DNA of 64,000 nt, from the NCBI RefSeq assembly GCF_004363095.1, contig NZ_SNYO01000002.1, positions 806,001-870,000 on the forward strand, read 5' to 3'. The position numbers and the translations under genes were made by a program. Origin of the DNA: Actinomycetospora succinea. GTDB taxonomy: Bacteria > Actinomycetota > Actinomycetes > Mycobacteriales > Pseudonocardiaceae. Every line of letters begins with the position of its first letter. The stretch's first letter is position 1. This document shows, piece after piece, positions 34,457 to 41,442 of this stretch. The notes below the pieces were generated by a model. That model was not told the origin of the DNA. It searched no databases and worked only from the letters and a program-made list of their open reading frames with translations.

Positions 34457-35854
34457 ATGGCGCGTTCAGCGACGTACGTCGCCGGGGTCGACTCCTCGAC
34501 CCAGGCGACCAAGGTCCTCGTCGTCGATCCCACGGACGGGAGCGTGGTCCGCGAGGCGCGGCGACCCCATCCCGACGGCACGGAGGTCGACCCGCGGGCG
34601 TGGTGGGACGCGCTCGCGGGCGCGCTCGGCGAGGTCGGCACCGACGACGTCGCGGCGATCGGCGTGGCCGGTCAGCAGCACGGGATGGTGCTGCTCGACG
34701 AGTCGGGACAGCCGGTGCGCGACGCCCTGCTCTGGAACGACACGCGCTCGGCGCCCGACGCGCGGGACCTGATCGACGAGCTCGGCGGGGCCGCGGCGTG
34801 GGCGGAGGCGGTCGGCACCGTGCCGGTCGCGAGCATCACCGCCACCAAGCTGCGCTGGACGTCGCGGGCGGAACCGGAGAACGCCGACCGGGCGCGCACG
34901 GTGATGCTGCCGCACGACTGGCTGACCTGGCGCCTCGCCGGCGCGCCCGCCGAGCCGACCACCGACCGCGGCGACGCCTCGGGCACTGGCTACTGGTCGA
35001 CGGTCACCGGCGAGTACCGCCCCGACCTGCTCGAGATGGCGTTCGGGCGGGGCCTCTCGGTGCCGCGGGTCGCCGGGCCGGGCGAGGTCGTCGGGCGCAC
35101 GCCGGACGGGCTCGCGATCTCCGCGGGGACGGGCGACAACGCCGGCGCGGCGCTGGCGATCGGGCCGGCGCCGGGCGAGGTCGTGATCTCGATCGGCACC
35201 TCGGGCGCGGTGTTCACCGGGCACGACCGGCCCTCCACCGACGCGACGGGGCTCGTCGCCGGGTTCGCCGACGCGCGCGGGGGCTACCTGCCGCTGCTCG
35301 CCACGCTCAACGCGGCGCGGGTGCTCGGCGCGGGCGCGTCCCTGCTCGGCGTGGACCCGGACGGCTTCGACGCGCTCGCCCTCGACGCGTCCCCGGGAGC
35401 GGACGGGCTGACCCTCCTGCCGTACCTCGACGGCGAGCGCACGCCCAACCGCCCGGACGCGCAGGGCCGCTACGTCGGGCTGACCACGGCCAACGCGACC
35501 CGCGAGAACCTGGCGCGCGCGACCGTCGAGGGCATGCTGTGCGGGCTCGCGGACGCGGTCGAGGCCCTCGTCGACCAGGGCGTCCCGGCCCGCCGCGCCC
35601 TGCTCATCGGCGGCGGGTCGCGCTCGCGTGCCGTCGCCGACCTCGCCCCCGACGTGCTGGGCCTGCCCGTCGAGGTGCTCTCGCCGCAGGAGTACGTGGC
35701 CCTCGGCGCCGCACGCCAGGCCGCCTGGGCGCTGCACGGCGAGGAACCGGGCTGGACCGTGGCGCGCGAGACGACCCGCGACGTCACCGACTCCTCGATC
35801 TCCGACCAGGTCCGCTCGCGCTACGCCGACGTCCGCGACGGCCGCGCTCGCTAG
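34457..35854 (+). CDS. xylB: Xylulokinase-like FGGY carbohydrate kinase
   Basis: 465 residues. N-terminal phosphate-binding segment GVDSSTQATKVLVVD, GVAGQQHGMVLLDESG, LLWNDTRSAPDA, catalytic Asp in TDRGDASGTGYW, and the C-terminal ATP-binding part SAGTGDNAGAALAIG with SIGTSGAVF are typical of D-xylulose kinase. It phosphorylates D-xylulose (or a related ketose or polyol) for the pentose phosphate pathway. Together with the ABC importer 3.5 kb away it suggests growth on a pentose or pentitol. Start ATG at 34457 is 33 bases from the divergent channel gene. Confidence 0.88.
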   Translation: MARSATYVAGVDSSTQATKVLVVDPTDGSVVREARRPHPDGTEVDPRAWWDALAGALGEVGTDDVAAIGVAGQQHGMVLLDESGQPVRDALLWNDTRSAPDARDLIDELGGAAAWAEAVGTVPVASITATKLRWTSRAEPENADRARTVMLPHDWLTWRLAGAPAEPTTDRGDASGTGYWSTVTGEYRPDLLEMAFGRGLSVPRVAGPGEVVGRTPDGLAISAGTGDNAGAALAIGPAPGEVVISIGTSGAVFTGHDRPSTDATGLVAGFADARGGYLPLLATLNAARVLGAGASLLGVDPDGFDALALDASPGADGLTLLPYLDGERTPNRPDAQGRYVGLTTANATRENLARATVEGMLCGLADAVEALVDQGVPARRALLIGGGSRSRAVADLAPDVLGLPVEVLSPQEYVALGAARQAAWALHGEEPGWTVARETTRDVTDSSISDQVRSRYADVRDGRAR

Positions 35855-35866
35855 GTCCGGCGTGTT

Positions 35867-36021
35867 CCAGCGTGGCAGCCACGCTGACACTCAACGTCAG
35901 GAAATCCGCCACGATCATGGGCTGCGAGCGCCCTGGGTGCGCGCGATCCGGGTACGAGCGATGCGGCATCGCTGGCATGTGACGCCAGGATCGCCACAGG
36001 CTCGCTCGCGCGACACGCCGA
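35867..36021 (-). repeat. Mosaic palindrome repeat, copy 3 (modules B+A)
   Basis: On the plus strand it reads the complement of module A (CCAGCGTGGCAGCCACGCTG, then a variant of the TGACGTT palindrome ending CAACGTCA) and then the complement of module B (AGCGATGCGGCATCGCT, then GACGCCAGGATCGCCAC and GCGACACGCCG). On the minus strand the order is therefore B then A, opposite to copies 1 and 4. It lies after the xylulokinase stop. Confidence 0.75.
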
Positions 36022-36049
36022 CGCCGGGCACGACGAGCCCGGACACGAC

Positions 36050-36083
36050 GACGCCCGCGGGACCGGGTGGTCCCGCGGGCGTC
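36050..36083. terminator. Bidirectional terminator between xylulokinase and hsp20
   Basis: Perfect 15-base stem GACGCCCGCGGGACC / GGTCCCGCGGGCGTC with a GGGT loop. It ends 18 bases from the hsp20 stop codon on the minus strand and could also stop transcription coming from xylulokinase. Confidence 0.75.
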
Positions 36084-36100
36084 GGTCAGGGTGTTCCGCG

Positions 36101-36604
36101 TCAGGCGGCGCGGTCCTCGGAGGCCTCGCCGGCCTCGGGGGTCGCGTCCGAGGACGCGGCGCTCTCCTCCGGCGGGGCGATGCCGTCGATGGCGATGCGC
36201 TGGGCACCGGGCTCGACGGGCTCGGCGTGGGCGCCGACGACGCGCAGGGTCAGGACCCCGGCGTCGTAGGAAGCGCTCACCGCGTCGGCGTCGACGTGCT
36301 GCGGCAGCGTGAAGCTCCGGCGGAACGAGCCGCGGCGGCTCTCACGCCAGCCCTCGCCGGACTGCTCGTCACGGCGCTCGCCCCGCACGGTCAGGCGGTG
36401 GCCGTCGACGTCGACGGTCACGTCCTTCGCGACGTCCACGCCCGGGAGCTCGAGGCGCACGACCGCGTCGTCGCCGTCGCGCACCACGTCGGTGGTCGGC
36501 GCGTAGAAGGCCTGAGGGCGGCTCGGGGCCGGGCGGCGGAACAGGGCGTCGGCGACGGCGAACGGATCGGCGAAGCGCGGGCCCCAGGGAACGAGAGTGC
36601 TCAT
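36101..36604 (-). CDS. Hsp20/alpha-crystallin small heat-shock protein
   Basis: 167 residues. The alpha-crystallin domain spans about residues 38-125: PTTDVVRDGDDAVVRLELPGVDVAKDVTVDVDGHRLTVRGERR, then RRGSFRRSFTLPQHVDADAVSASYDAGVLTLRV, including the conserved AxxxxGVLTL-type motif. It is an ATP-independent holdase that keeps unfolded proteins soluble. The C-terminal 40 residues are acidic, Ala/Glu/Ser-rich, and lack an obvious IxI motif apart from IAIDGI. GGAGGA is close to the ATG. An HspR-type operator candidate is upstream. Palindrome repeats flank the gene on both sides. Confidence 0.92.
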   Translation of the reverse strand: MSTLVPWGPRFADPFAVADALFRRPAPSRPQAFYAPTTDVVRDGDDAVVRLELPGVDVAKDVTVDVDGHRLTVRGERRDEQSGEGWRESRRGSFRRSFTLPQHVDADAVSASYDAGVLTLRVVGAHAEPVEPGAQRIAIDGIAPPEESAASSDATPEAGEASEDRAA

Positions 36605-36651
36605 GGTGGTTCCTCCTCGATGAACGAAGGCGGCCCGTCCTTGCGGGCCTT

Positions 36652-36684
36652 CGACTCACTCAACATGAGTCGAGCGCGCTCAAT
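36652..36684 (-). promoter_or_regulatory. Candidate heat-shock operator (HAIR-like) upstream of hsp20
   Basis: Two overlapping inverted repeats. CGACTC-N9-GAGTCG is perfect (36652-36672). On the minus strand ATTGAGC-N7-ACTCATG (36664-36684) matches the HspR consensus CTTGAGT-N7-ACTCAAG at 11 of 14 positions. It lies about 50-80 bases before the hsp20 start. HspR control of hsp20-type genes is known in mycobacteria; here it is inferred. Confidence 0.45.
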
Positions 36685-36732
36685 TCCATGCGCAGCAAGA
36701 TCTCCTGCCACGGCGAGTCAGCCATCGAGCTG

Positions 36733-36881
36733 GCGGACTTCCTGACGTTGAACGTGAGCGTGGCCGCCACGCTGGAACACCCCGTGCCTCGCCACCGCGG
36801 CGTGTCGCGTCAGCGAGGATGTGGCGAGCCTGGCCCTATCGGTGTGCTGAATGGGATCGCCAGCGATGCCGCATCGCTCGC
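36733..36881 (+). repeat. Mosaic palindrome repeat, copy 4 (modules A+B)
   Basis: Module A (a one-mismatch variant of the TGACGTT palindrome, then GCGTGGCCGCCACGC) is followed by module B (CGGCGTGTCGCG, TGTGGCGA and the perfect palindrome AGCGATGCCGCATCGCT). It lies in opposite orientation to copy 3 on the other side of hsp20. Its module B overlaps the last codons and stop codon of the gene at 36836-37189. Confidence 0.75.
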
Positions 36882-37189
36882 AGACCCCGGGGCAAGGCGC
36901 CGTCGGCGCGGAGGGCGGCGACGAAGGCGTCGGTGTCGGCGCGCATCGACGTGCCCTCGCGGCGGGGGTGCGCGGCGATCCACGCGTCGAGGCGCCGACC
37001 GAGGTCCTGCCCCGGAGCGTCGTGCACCTCGGCGGGCAGCAGGCGCGCCAGCACGCGGCGGCGCTTCGCGCGCAGGGCGTCGGCCTCGAGTGCCACGCGC
37101 GCCGGGTCCACCCCCGACGGCGCGGGTCCGCCGGCCACCAGCGCCGCGAGCAGCTCCGCCTGCCGCCGCGCCAGGTCCTCGCGGCTCAC
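36836..37189 (-). CDS. Small partner protein of the DUF692 oxygenase
   Basis: 117 residues from a GTG that overlaps the stop of the DUF692 gene (GTGA). The sequence VSREDLARRQAELLAALVAGGPAPSGVDPARVALEADALRAKRRRVLARLLPAEV followed by a helical region ending AWIAAHPRREGTSMRADTDAFVAALRADGALP looks like a small all-helical protein. DUF692 enzymes commonly need a small partner that presents the substrate peptide (MbnC, DUF2063 and others); this gene occupies that position and recalls the SCO6045-like proteins of Streptomyces. The final residues (AMRHRWRSHSAHR) are encoded by the intergenic repeat at 36733-36881, so the native C-terminus may have been altered. Confidence 0.7.
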   Translation of the reverse strand: MSREDLARRQAELLAALVAGGPAPSGVDPARVALEADALRAKRRRVLARLLPAEVHDAPGQDLGRRLDAWIAAHPRREGTSMRADTDAFVAALRADGALPRGLRAMRHRWRSHSAHR

Positions 37190-38010
37190 GCGCGGACCCG
37201 CGCGTGGACCGCCCGCAGCGCCGCGAGCTCGGCGGCCAGCTCGTCGTCGGGCGGGTAGCGGTCGTCGCGCTCGAGCAGCACGGCCGGCGGGCGGCGCCGC
37301 GCGCACAGCTCCTCGAGCAGCTCGAGCACCGGCGCGGTCAGCGGGTGGGCGTGGGTGTCGTGGTAGACGCCGTCGCGCTCGACCCCGCCCGCCGCGTGCA
37401 CGTACACGACGCGCTCGAGGGGCAGCTCGTCGAGCACCTGCTCCGGGTCCTGCCCGAGGTTCACGGCGCTCGCGTGCAGGTTGGCGACGTCGAGCAGCAG
37501 CCAGGCACCGGTCCGCTCGCACAGCTCGGCGAGGAACGCGCCCTCGGACATCTCGGCGTCCGGCCACGCGAGCAGCGGCGCGATGTTCTCCAGCGCCAGC
37601 GGCACGCCGAGGCCCGCCTGCGTCGCGCGGACGTTGTCGACGAGCACCCCGAGCGCCTCGCGGGTCCGCGGCACCGGCAGCAGGTGCCCCGACTCGAGCC
37701 CGCCCGCGCGGACGAACGCGACGTGGTCGCTCGCGAGCGGCGCGCCGAGGGCGTCGGCGACGGCCGCGAGGTGCTCGACGCGGTCGTGGCGCAGCGGTTC
37801 GGCGCCGCCGAGCGAGAGCGACACCGCGTGCGGCAGCACCGGCACCCCGCGGGCCCGGAGCGTCGCCAGCGACGTCGGCAGCTCGCCGGCGTGCAGGTCC
37901 TCGGCGACGGCCTCGACGAAGTCGACGCCCGCCATCCGCTCGACGGTCAGGTCGATCTCGCGGCGCCAGCCGATGCCGACACCCTCCGGGCCGCGGGGGA
38001 CGACGGTCAT
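37186..38010 (-). CDS. DUF692 multinuclear non-heme iron-dependent oxygenase (MNIO)
   Basis: 274 residues, TIM-barrel. Residues that match the metal-binding set of the MbnB family are His61 (LPHAVS), His96 (SDHVAF), Glu141 (ALENIAP), Asp174, Asn177 and His179 (LLDVANLHA), His205 (VVYVHAAGG), His220/His222 (DTHAHP) and Glu247 (LLERDD). The opening GVGIGWRREIDLTVER is also typical. MNIO enzymes use two or three iron atoms and O2 to remodel cysteine, or other residues, of ribosomal peptides (oxazolone/thioamide in methanobactin, thiooxazole in bufferins, others). The gene overlaps a Gly/Cys-tailed membrane protein upstream (ATGA) and a small partner gene downstream (GTGA), so the tail is the likely substrate. 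Confidence 0.9.
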   Translation of the reverse strand: MTVVPRGPEGVGIGWRREIDLTVERMAGVDFVEAVAEDLHAGELPTSLATLRARGVPVLPHAVSLSLGGAEPLRHDRVEHLAAVADALGAPLASDHVAFVRAGGLESGHLLPVPRTREALGVLVDNVRATQAGLGVPLALENIAPLLAWPDAEMSEGAFLAELCERTGAWLLLDVANLHASAVNLGQDPEQVLDELPLERVVYVHAAGGVERDGVYHDTHAHPLTAPVLELLEELCARRRPPAVLLERDDRYPPDDELAAELAALRAVHARVRA

Positions 38011-38927
38011 CCCCCGCACCCGCCGCCGCCACCGCCGCAGCCGCCCCCGCCGCCACCGCAGGACGAGCCGCCCCCGCACGACGAGCCGCCGTCGAACCCG
38101 CCGCCGTCGTAGCCGCCGCCCCCGCCGCCCGTCGGCGCGGCGAGCAGACCCGCGATCTCCTGGTCGGGGTACATCGACATCCCGCCGACCGCGACCATCC
38201 CCGCGATGCCGAGCGTCGCGGCGGCAGCCGGGCTCAGCGAGCGCCCGTGCGTGGCGAACACCGACTCCCACATGGTGTCCCGCGCGGCCTTCACGGTCGC
38301 CGTGCCCTTGCGGGTCGGCCGGTGCGTCGACACGACCACGACCAGGAGCGCCGCGCACGCCGCGAGCACGAGCAGCACCACGAGGAAGAACACCGAGGCA
38401 CCGCGCGCGACACCGGCGGCGAGGCGCACGAGCCCGAGCACGACGCCGGCGCCGACCACCAGGAACGCGATGTTCTTGCACCGCTGCACGGCGGCGGGGT
38501 CGTGGAGGAGGCCGCGCCGCTGCGCCGCCACCTGCAGGTCGCGCACCGACGCGGCCCCGCGCATCCGCATCGTCAGGCCCATCGGCGTGACGCCCGACGG
38601 CGAGGCGGCCACCGCGTCGACGACGTCCTCGTCGAGCTCGCCGATCGGCGGGCGTCCGGTCGCCGTCAGGTGGCGGTCGCGGCCCACCCGCAGCACCCCG
38701 CCCTCGACGAGCCGGGCGATCGCGGCCTGCACGAGGCGCGCCGGCCCGCCCGCGACGAGCGCGAGGTCCTCGACGGTGGCGTCGGTCGCCGGCGCGTCAC
38801 CCTCGGCGCGAGCGTGGCGACGGTCGAGCCGGCGGACCAGGACCGGCGCCACCACCGCGGAGGCGACGATGAGCAGGACGTAGATGCCGAGGAAGGCCGG
38901 GCCGGAGATGCCCCAGGTGTTCCCCAC
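38007..38927 (-). CDS. TIGR04222-like membrane protein with Gly/Cys-rich C-terminal tail
   Basis: 306 residues. Layout: one N-terminal membrane helix (FLGIYVLLIVASAVVAPVLV), a cytoplasmic domain of about 120 residues with winged-helix-like repeats (VEDLALVAGGPARLVQAAIARLVEGGVLRV), two further helices (about 150-200), an amphipathic segment, and a tail from about residue 265 made almost only of Gly, Ser, Asp and four Cys (Cys284, 290, 297 and 304, spaced by 5-6 residues). The architecture corresponds to what I recall of TIGR04222, a family often found beside DUF692 genes. The regular Cys-Gly spacing looks like a RiPP core fused to a membrane carrier. It is the first gene of a three-gene operon with ATGA and GTGA overlaps. 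Confidence 0.85.
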   Translation of the reverse strand: MGNTWGISGPAFLGIYVLLIVASAVVAPVLVRRLDRRHARAEGDAPATDATVEDLALVAGGPARLVQAAIARLVEGGVLRVGRDRHLTATGRPPIGELDEDVVDAVAASPSGVTPMGLTMRMRGAASVRDLQVAAQRRGLLHDPAAVQRCKNIAFLVVGAGVVLGLVRLAAGVARGASVFFLVVLLVLAACAALLVVVVSTHRPTRKGTATVKAARDTMWESVFATHGRSLSPAAAATLGIAGMVAVGGMSMYPDQEIAGLLAAPTGGGGGGYDGGGFDGGSSCGGGSSCGGGGGGCGGGGGGCGG

Positions 38928-39061
38928 GACGACCTCCGCGACGGACGAGCACGATCACGCACGGCCGTGCGTTCGCCGGAACTGTTGTCTGCGGCGACCG
39001 CAGAGAGCAAGCGCGACCACTCGTTCAGCCCAGCGATCGGCTACGCACTGTGAGAAACCGG

Positions 39062-40627
39062 TCAGCGACCGCGGCCGCGTCCCCCACCACGCCCGGCCGT
39101 CGACCGGGCCGAGTGCGCCGCCGCGGAGTGCGACGAGGTGCCGTGGCCGCCGGCGCCCGACGACGCCTGCTCGCCGCCCGAGCGCGAGCCGCCGCCGCGG
39201 CGGCGGGGACGACCGGACCCCTGCTCACCACCGGAGCCGCGCCCGGCACCGCCACCACGCCCGCCGGAACCACGCCCGCCGGACGCAGGCTGGCCGGAAC
39301 CCCGCCCACCGGACCCGCGGCCGGACCCCGACGCGCCACCCGAGCCGGACCGCCGGCCCCGGCCGGAGCCACCCGACGACCCGCCCGCGGGCTGCGGCGC
39401 CGGCTTGCGCGACGCCGACTCCGGCCCGTCCTCGGGGTCGACGCGGGGCGCCGGCTCGCCGACGAGCGCGCGGATCTCGCGCGCGCCGGACGCGACGTCG
39501 GCGGTCCTCGGCTTGATGCCGGCCTTGCGCGTCATCGAGGCGACCTCGGAGCGCTCGGCCGGTGCCACGAGCGTGACGACGTCGCCGGCGGACCCGGCGC
39601 GCGCGGTGCGCCCGGAGCGGTGCGTGTACGCCTTGTGCTCGGCGGGCGGGTCGACGTGCACGACGAGGCCGACGTCGTCGACGTGGATGCCGCGCGCCGC
39701 GATGTCGGTGGCGACGAGGACCCGCACGTCCCCGGACGCGAAGCCCGCGAGGTTCCGGTCTCGGGCCGGCTGCGAGAGGTTGCCGTGCAGCTCGGTCGCC
39801 GGGATGCCCGCCGCCGTGAGCTGGCGGGACAGCTTGCGCGCCGCGTGCTTGGTGCGGGTGAACAGCATGCTGCGCCCCTGCCCGGCGGCGAGCTCGTGCA
39901 CCACGGCGGTGCGGTCGGCGGGCGCGACCGTGAACACGTGGTGGGTCATGTCCGGCACCGGCTCCTGCGCGGTGTCGACGCTGTGGGTCACCGGATCGTG
40001 GAGGAACTCCTTCACCACGCGGTCGACCTCGCCATCGAGCGTCGCCGAGAACAGCAGCCGCTGCCCGTCCCGCGGGGTGCGGCGCAGCAGGCGGCGCACG
40101 GCGGGCAGGAAGCCGAGGTCGCTCATGTGGTCGGCCTCGTCGAGCACGGTGACCTCGACGCGGTCGAGGTCGAGCAGGCCCTGGCCGAGCAGGTCCTCGA
40201 GGCGCCCGGGGCAGGCGATGAGCAGGTCGACGCCCTGGCGCAGTGCCTCGGCCTGGCGGCCCTGGCCGACGCCGCCGTAGACGACGGTCTGGCGCAGGCC
40301 CAGGGCCTCGGCGAGCGGCGCGAGCGCGTCGCGGACCTGGCTCGCGAGCTCACGGGTGGGCAGGAGCACGAGCGCGCGCGGGCGCTTCGTGACCGTGCGC
40401 CCGCCGGCGATGCGGGAGAGCAGCGGCAGCCCGAAGGCCAGCGTCTTGCCGCTGCCGGTACGGCCCCGGCCGAGCACGTCGCGGCCGGACAGCGCGTCCG
40501 GGATCGCGGCGGCCTGGATCGGGGTGGGGTCGGTGATCCCGCGGGCGGCCAGCACCTCGACGACGGCGGCGGGGAAGCCGAGGTCGGAGAAGGGCGCAGC
40601 GGAACGGGGAGCAGACGTCGTCGGGAT
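39062..40627 (-). CDS. DEAD-box RNA helicase with Gly/Arg/Ser-rich tail; unusual start
   Basis: Conserved motifs: Q motif DPTPIQ, Walker A GRTGSGKT, PTRELA, DEAD (VTVLDEADHM), SAT (LLFSATLDGE), GRSMLFTRTKHAARK, VATDIAARGIHVDDV and HRSGRTARAG. The C-terminal 130 residues are a low-complexity RG/SG-rich tail typical of RNA-binding cold-shock helicases (RhlE type). The only standard start codon in frame is GTG at 40555, but that would remove the upstream part of the Q motif; clear coding sequence (PTTSAPRSAAPFSDLGFPAA) extends back to an ATC at 40625-40627 that has GGAGAGG eight bases before it. I chose this AUC as the probable start; otherwise the call is 39062-40555. It probably unwinds RNA in decay or ribosome assembly. 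Confidence 0.85.
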   Translation of the reverse strand: MPTTSAPRSAAPFSDLGFPAAVVEVLAARGITDPTPIQAAAIPDALSGRDVLGRGRTGSGKTLAFGLPLLSRIAGGRTVTKRPRALVLLPTRELASQVRDALAPLAEALGLRQTVVYGGVGQGRQAEALRQGVDLLIACPGRLEDLLGQGLLDLDRVEVTVLDEADHMSDLGFLPAVRRLLRRTPRDGQRLLFSATLDGEVDRVVKEFLHDPVTHSVDTAQEPVPDMTHHVFTVAPADRTAVVHELAAGQGRSMLFTRTKHAARKLSRQLTAAGIPATELHGNLSQPARDRNLAGFASGDVRVLVATDIAARGIHVDDVGLVVHVDPPAEHKAYTHRSGRTARAGSAGDVVTLVAPAERSEVASMTRKAGIKPRTADVASGAREIRALVGEPAPRVDPEDGPESASRKPAPQPAGGSSGGSGRGRRSGSGGASGSGRGSGGRGSGQPASGGRGSGGRGGGAGRGSGGEQGSGRPRRRGGGSRSGGEQASSGAGGHGTSSHSAAAHSARSTAGRGGGRGRGR

Positions 40628-40838
40628 GTCGGAGACCTCTCCAGAGGGGGAACGAGGGGGCCGCGAGCGTCGGCCCGTCCGTCGTGGAGGGGGACCGCGT
40701 CGTGCGCGGAGTGCTGACGACCCACGGGCGCCGGTGCGGCGCCCTGTGCAGCACCAGTCTCCCAGAGATCGACGGGCCCCGTACGACCCCGGGGGGTGTC
40801 GGTCGTCTCCGGCCGCACGGGCACCGGAAACTAAGACG

Positions 40839-41438
40839 ATGATCGACGATCTGTGGTGGCGCTGGGTCGACCGGCTCGACGCGCGCGGCTGGCACGCGCG
40901 GGCGGTGCTGCGCCCGCCGGCGGGCGAGGACGTGATCGCCGCGGCCGGCGAGGTCGTCGGCGGCCTCCCCGACGAGCTCGCGGCGCTCTACCGCCTGGCC
41001 GACGGGCAGATCCCGTCGCGCGAGGTGACGGGGCCCGCGACCAACCTGTTCCCCGGGCACGAGTTCCTGTCGCTCGCGGGCGCGAGCCGGGCGTGGCAGG
41101 GCTGGGCGGACATCCGCCGCGAGTACCGGCCCGAGGACTTCGACGACATGATCACCGTGCGCGGCGACGACCCCGTGCACCGCGTCTACACGCGGGCGCC
41201 GTGGTGGCCGCTGGCCGAGGACGGCGGCGGCAACCACCTCATGGTCGACCTCGACCCGCCGCCCGGCGGCACGATCGGCCAGGTGCTGGTCGCGGGCCCC
41301 GACGAGGACGAGCGCCGGGTGCTCGCGCCGACCGTCGCGGCCTACCTGCAGGCGCTGCTCGACGCCGAGCTCGACGACCCCGAGCCGGGGGCGACGGGCG
41401 AGGGCTTCGCCTGGTGGGACGCGCCGCACCTGCGCTGA
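40839..41438 (+). CDS. SMI1/KNR4 (SUKH) family protein
   Basis: 199 residues. LPDELAALYRLADGQIPSREVTGPATNLFPGHEFLSLAGASRAWQGWADIRREY, then APWWPLAEDGGGNHLMVDLDPPPGGTIGQVLVAGPDEDERRVLAPTVAAYLQALLDAE is a typical SUKH-superfamily fold. In bacteria this fold serves as immunity proteins to secreted toxins and as general binding modules. No toxin gene is adjacent, so a cell-wall or unspecific role is as likely. The gene is divergent from the helicase and convergent with the next gene, only four bases away. Confidence 0.83.
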   Translation: MIDDLWWRWVDRLDARGWHARAVLRPPAGEDVIAAAGEVVGGLPDELAALYRLADGQIPSREVTGPATNLFPGHEFLSLAGASRAWQGWADIRREYRPEDFDDMITVRGDDPVHRVYTRAPWWPLAEDGGGNHLMVDLDPPPGGTIGQVLVAGPDEDERRVLAPTVAAYLQALLDAELDDPEPGATGEGFAWWDAPHLR

Positions 41439-41442
41439 CCGG

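Noticed and set aside
38011-38130. GC-rich low-complexity tract that could be a terminator or assembly artefact
   Set aside because: It is an intact reading frame coding the Gly/Cys tail, and the frame continues correctly into the overlapping DUF692 start.
40839-41438. SUKH protein as part of a toxin-immunity pair
   Set aside because: No polymorphic toxin or secretion-system gene lies nearby; the fold alone is not enough.
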